Shown here: piece after piece, positions 17,880 to 20,476 of the stretch
Position numbering within the stretch: the first letter of the stretch is position 1
Layout: every line of letters starts with the position of its first letter
Assembly (NCBI GenBank): GCA_905250885.1
Contig: CAJNOQ010003372.1
Coordinates: forward strand, 1-20,476
DNA length: 20,476 nt
Reading direction: 5' to 3'
DNA from: Didymodactylos carnosus
Lineage: Eukaryota > Rotifera > Eurotatoria > Philodinida > Philodinidae
Made by a program: the position numbers and the translations under genes
The notes under the pieces: model-generated
Database searches by the model: none
Seen by the model: only the letters and a program-made list of their open reading frames with translations
Told to the model about the DNA's origin: nothing

Positions 17880-19825
17880 TCTATGTTTTATCGTTAAGAA
17901 GCAATGAATGAAAGGGAAAACTTGATGCTAAGAATCATACATCTATAAAAAGTGAAAAAGATGTTTTTAATTATTAAGTAAAAACAGACGACTACAAGGT
18001 CGCGAACTAATAACTGGCAGCTGCTTTTATTTCATGTCAGAAGATTAGAGATGGTTGTTTTTCTGTAGTCCTGAGACAGATGCCGCCGGAAATCAGTCTA
18101 AATTTGATAACAAAAAGGGTTATCTGTAGATAATAAAACTTACAGAATGTAGATAATTTATCATAGCGAATCGATCGGGAAAACTTCTAACCCTGTTGGA
18201 ATATTCAGAGATTGTCCGAAAACATTTTTAGTTTTATATTATATTAGGCGGTTCGCTCGTAGAATCAGAGAAGTTCACAACATTTCTCACCTATCCTGGT
18301 TGCGAACGTCGACCGAATACAAGCATGAGCATAGTCTTGAATTCGGAAAGGCTTTTAGTCCTTTGGGGATCTTTGGACGACCTAAAGAAAATTTCTTGGG
18401 TTTTCAATAGATTACGAAGCTTACACATCAAATCAGAGAAAAATTCATAAAATATTTTAGATAGTCTCTTAGCGAACACCGAGCGAAACGAGGCGTGACC
18501 GTTGCGTTGTATCCAAAATCATGGAAGGTCGTTGTAAATATAAGTTTATTAAAGTCAAGAGACCGAGCGAGTGCAAACGAGTATTACCTGGTATAGTTAT
18601 GAAGCGAAAGATCTTTTGCTTTATAATTAGAGAACGAAACTGACGTTGATTTCCAGATTTCTATAACAGCTTGACATTATTAAGATCATGATAATGACAG
18701 CGAAAGGTGACAACGTCAAAAAAGTCAAGAACCGATACTTTGTAAAAGAAGAATTTGTAAAAGAAGAAGACAGTGCTTGAATTTCTGATGATAAGAATTA
18801 AAAAGAATAATCTACAGAAGAATGATGCTCAGTCGGGGAACGCACGATGAAGATGGAAACCACAGCAGGGAAAGCTGGTCCTTTTGAAGAAATATAAAAA
18901 CTGACACGTTCTTTAACTTAGAAGGCTGTCGTTTCCAAATCTGCAATTAATTTTGTATTCAGATCGACGTCGCGAAACCCTTTAGGGAATCTACTGAAAA
19001 TGGAAGTGATTGTTTGGAACATCAAGTTAATATTTCGAGAAAGTAGAAAATCATCTTTCCAATTCTGTAACTGACTTCCAGTTTACGGTGTACCGTACTT
19101 AATCCCAAAGCTTAAGATGCGAAGCATCCAATACTGAACGATGCTAAGGTCGCCTTTTCCTCTTGGGATTTCTGCTGAAGAATATTTTCACCATGTTTCT
19201 AAAAGTTTCGTTAAATAAAAGCATTCTCACGTGACAGAACGTTCTATCTATTTGCTAGAAAAAGTTATTCAGAAAATCAAATCTGAACATCGTGATTTTT
19301 TCATTTTATCTCTGTCAATTGTCCTCCATTATTTTAAGAACTAAAACAATATCAGTTATTTTGTCTATTTTGTTTTTCTTTCTTTCATACAAGAAGATCA
19401 GCATAAATGTTTGATATGTACGTGTATACTATGGTAGAATTTCGGACGATATGGCTTATTTGACTTTTGCAGATGTTGAAAAACTGACAATGAATTTTTT
19501 GAACTCAGAAATGAAATGCTTGAAATGCTGAATAGTTGGGAAAGTAGAAAAATTATTCTTCAGCTGAAATAACATATTTTAAACTTTTTCCTTGCAAACT
19601 TAACAATTCTTAACTCATTCAAACTTAGTTAAAAACATTTCATAACTTCACAACACACTCTGTTTTAACTGTTTTGCCGTGTTTCACAACTTTCTAAGCA
19701 TTATCTTTGTCAAAGCGCTTTTACTGCCTTATCATACGATCCTTACTGCTGCTCTTTTTCTTTACTTTTTTTGTTCACACCTTGCTGTTGATTTTATGCT
19801 ACACTGTAGTGAAAATATAGGTGCC
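17880..19825. other. Long stretch without a supported gene
   Basis: This is the 5' flank of the GPCR and beyond. The minus-strand ORF at 18291-18479 (62 codons) and the plus-strand ORF at 19679-19891 show no domain. Short inverted repeats cluster at 19084-19170 and are annotated separately. The GPCR promoter should lie just above 17879 but no element is recognised. Confidence 0.5.
19084..19170. repeat. Cluster of short inverted repeats
   Basis: Three inverted repeats occur within 87 bases: TACGGTGTACCGTA (19084-19097), AATCCCAA with TTGGGATT (19101-19108 and 19163-19170), and GATGCGAAGCATC (19116-19128). The last two are nested. The arms are short, so this could be chance. Confidence 0.4.
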
Positions 19826-19869
19826 TTTAGACACAATCAGAAATCCAGCATGGTGTCTTTGTGTCTAAA
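19826..19869. repeat. 11-bp inverted repeat TTTAGACACAA
   Basis: TTTAGACACAA (19826-19836) and TTGTGTCTAAA (19859-19869) are exact complements. A third related copy, AAAGTGTCTAAAG, follows near 19920. It sits directly before the GAATTCG island and may belong to the same element. Confidence 0.6.
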
Positions 19870-19937
19870 TGTTCAGTTCAATTTGTTCTAGCATAGCCAG
19901 GGATACAGAGATGTGTGGACAAAGTGTCTAAAGACGA

Positions 19938-20420
19938 ATTGACGAATCGCAATTTTTAAGTGTAAAAATGATGCAATAATTCGCGTTTTACCCTTATTTT
20001 GCGAATTCGTACCGAATTGATGCGAACTGTATCGAATTCGTACGGATACTCTTAAAAACTTTTACGAATTCTTCTTGCGAATTCGTAAACAGAGAATAGA
20101 TCAAACACGGTGCTGATCAATTCGCAATAATAATTTGCAAAACTAGTTTACGAATTCGTGTTCACTGTTTTTCGAACTAGATTGATTCGTAAATACGAAT
20201 TAGCAAATTCGTATTACGAACTGATCCAGCGGTTAAAAATGGATCCACGAATTGACAAACTCATTCTGCAAATTCATTGCGAATCGATGTGTACGCTTAT
20301 TAGGCTACGTAGAGACAGGACACTTTTCTCTGAGGTTAATAAATAGATATATTCGTCTCTTCTCATCAATTCGCATACTTCTCAAACCAATTCGCCGTTA
20401 TTCTTACGAATTCGTAAAAT
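19938..20420. repeat. Island of TACGAATTCGTA words
   Basis: About fifteen or more degenerate copies of the palindrome TACGAATTCGTA, or its half GAATTCG/CAATTCG, occur in 480 bp. Exact GAATTCGTA copies lie near 20004, 20035, 20080, 20152 and 20408. Spacing is irregular, so it is not a simple tandem array. The 62-codon ORF inside is a by-product. Confidence 0.8.
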
Positions 20421-20476
20421 ACGGCATGCTGTGTAAATACTCACAGCCATCCTCACTGCCCCCCGCCCGCTCGGCC

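Noticed and set aside
20158-20346. 62-codon plus-strand ORF
   Set aside because: It lies in the TACGAATTCGTA island and mirrors the repeat.
1-20476. CRISPR array, tRNA or rRNA genes, telomeric repeats
   Set aside because: No regularly spaced direct repeats, no tRNA cloverleaf with box A and B signatures, no rRNA-like sequence and no telomere-type tandem repeat were seen by eye. A covariance-model scan would be decisive.

Overview
The window looks like nuclear DNA of a small-genome invertebrate, most likely a bdelloid rotifer. Three observations support this. The introns that can be defined by splice sites and homology are very short (62, 56 and 69 bp). There are several remnants of an arginine ADP-ribosyltransferase family that I recall as strongly expanded in bdelloids. 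There is a single-exon, divergent rhodopsin-like GPCR of the kind common in those animals. There is no operon structure, no Shine-Dalgarno pattern and no bacterial gene density. The taxon is an inference and cannot be proved here.

Layout. Positions 1-94 are a long perfect inverted repeat running into the window edge. Positions 583-3464 (minus) hold the first five exons of an ABCC4/MRP4-like ABC transporter. Its second intron is about 1.9 kb and contains an inserted hAT-like non-autonomous element and other repeat DNA. Positions 4095-4457 and 6190-6782 (minus) are decayed coding segments of unknown family. Between about 5990 and 7473 lie two copies of a 116-123 bp dispersed repeat flanking a long foldback element centred at 7106. 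Positions 7480-10440 are largely empty apart from short palindromic clusters. Positions 10444-10935 hold the tail of a 3'-5' exonuclease (minus) abutted by the opposite-facing tail of a non-LTR retrotransposon (plus). Positions 12145-13531 form a 1.39-kb segment bounded by perfect 45-bp inverted repeats and containing the last exon of a small membrane protein (minus). Positions 13520-14509 and 15771-16015 hold three remnants of ADP-ribosyltransferase genes. Between them lies a small membrane protein gene with an in-frame TAG (15038-15519). Positions 16245-16620 are a repeat island. The only long intact ORF is the GPCR at 16872-17879 (minus). The rest is mostly noncoding and ends in a dense island of GAATTCG-type words (19938-20420).

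The genes do not form a pathway. The window is best read as a gene-poor, repeat-rich, decaying region with one intact receptor gene. The most unusual signal is a recurring type of structure: separate islands, each packed with degenerate copies of its own short, mostly palindromic word. I interpret at least some of these as subterminal repeats of DNA transposons. I found no convincing new multi-gene system.
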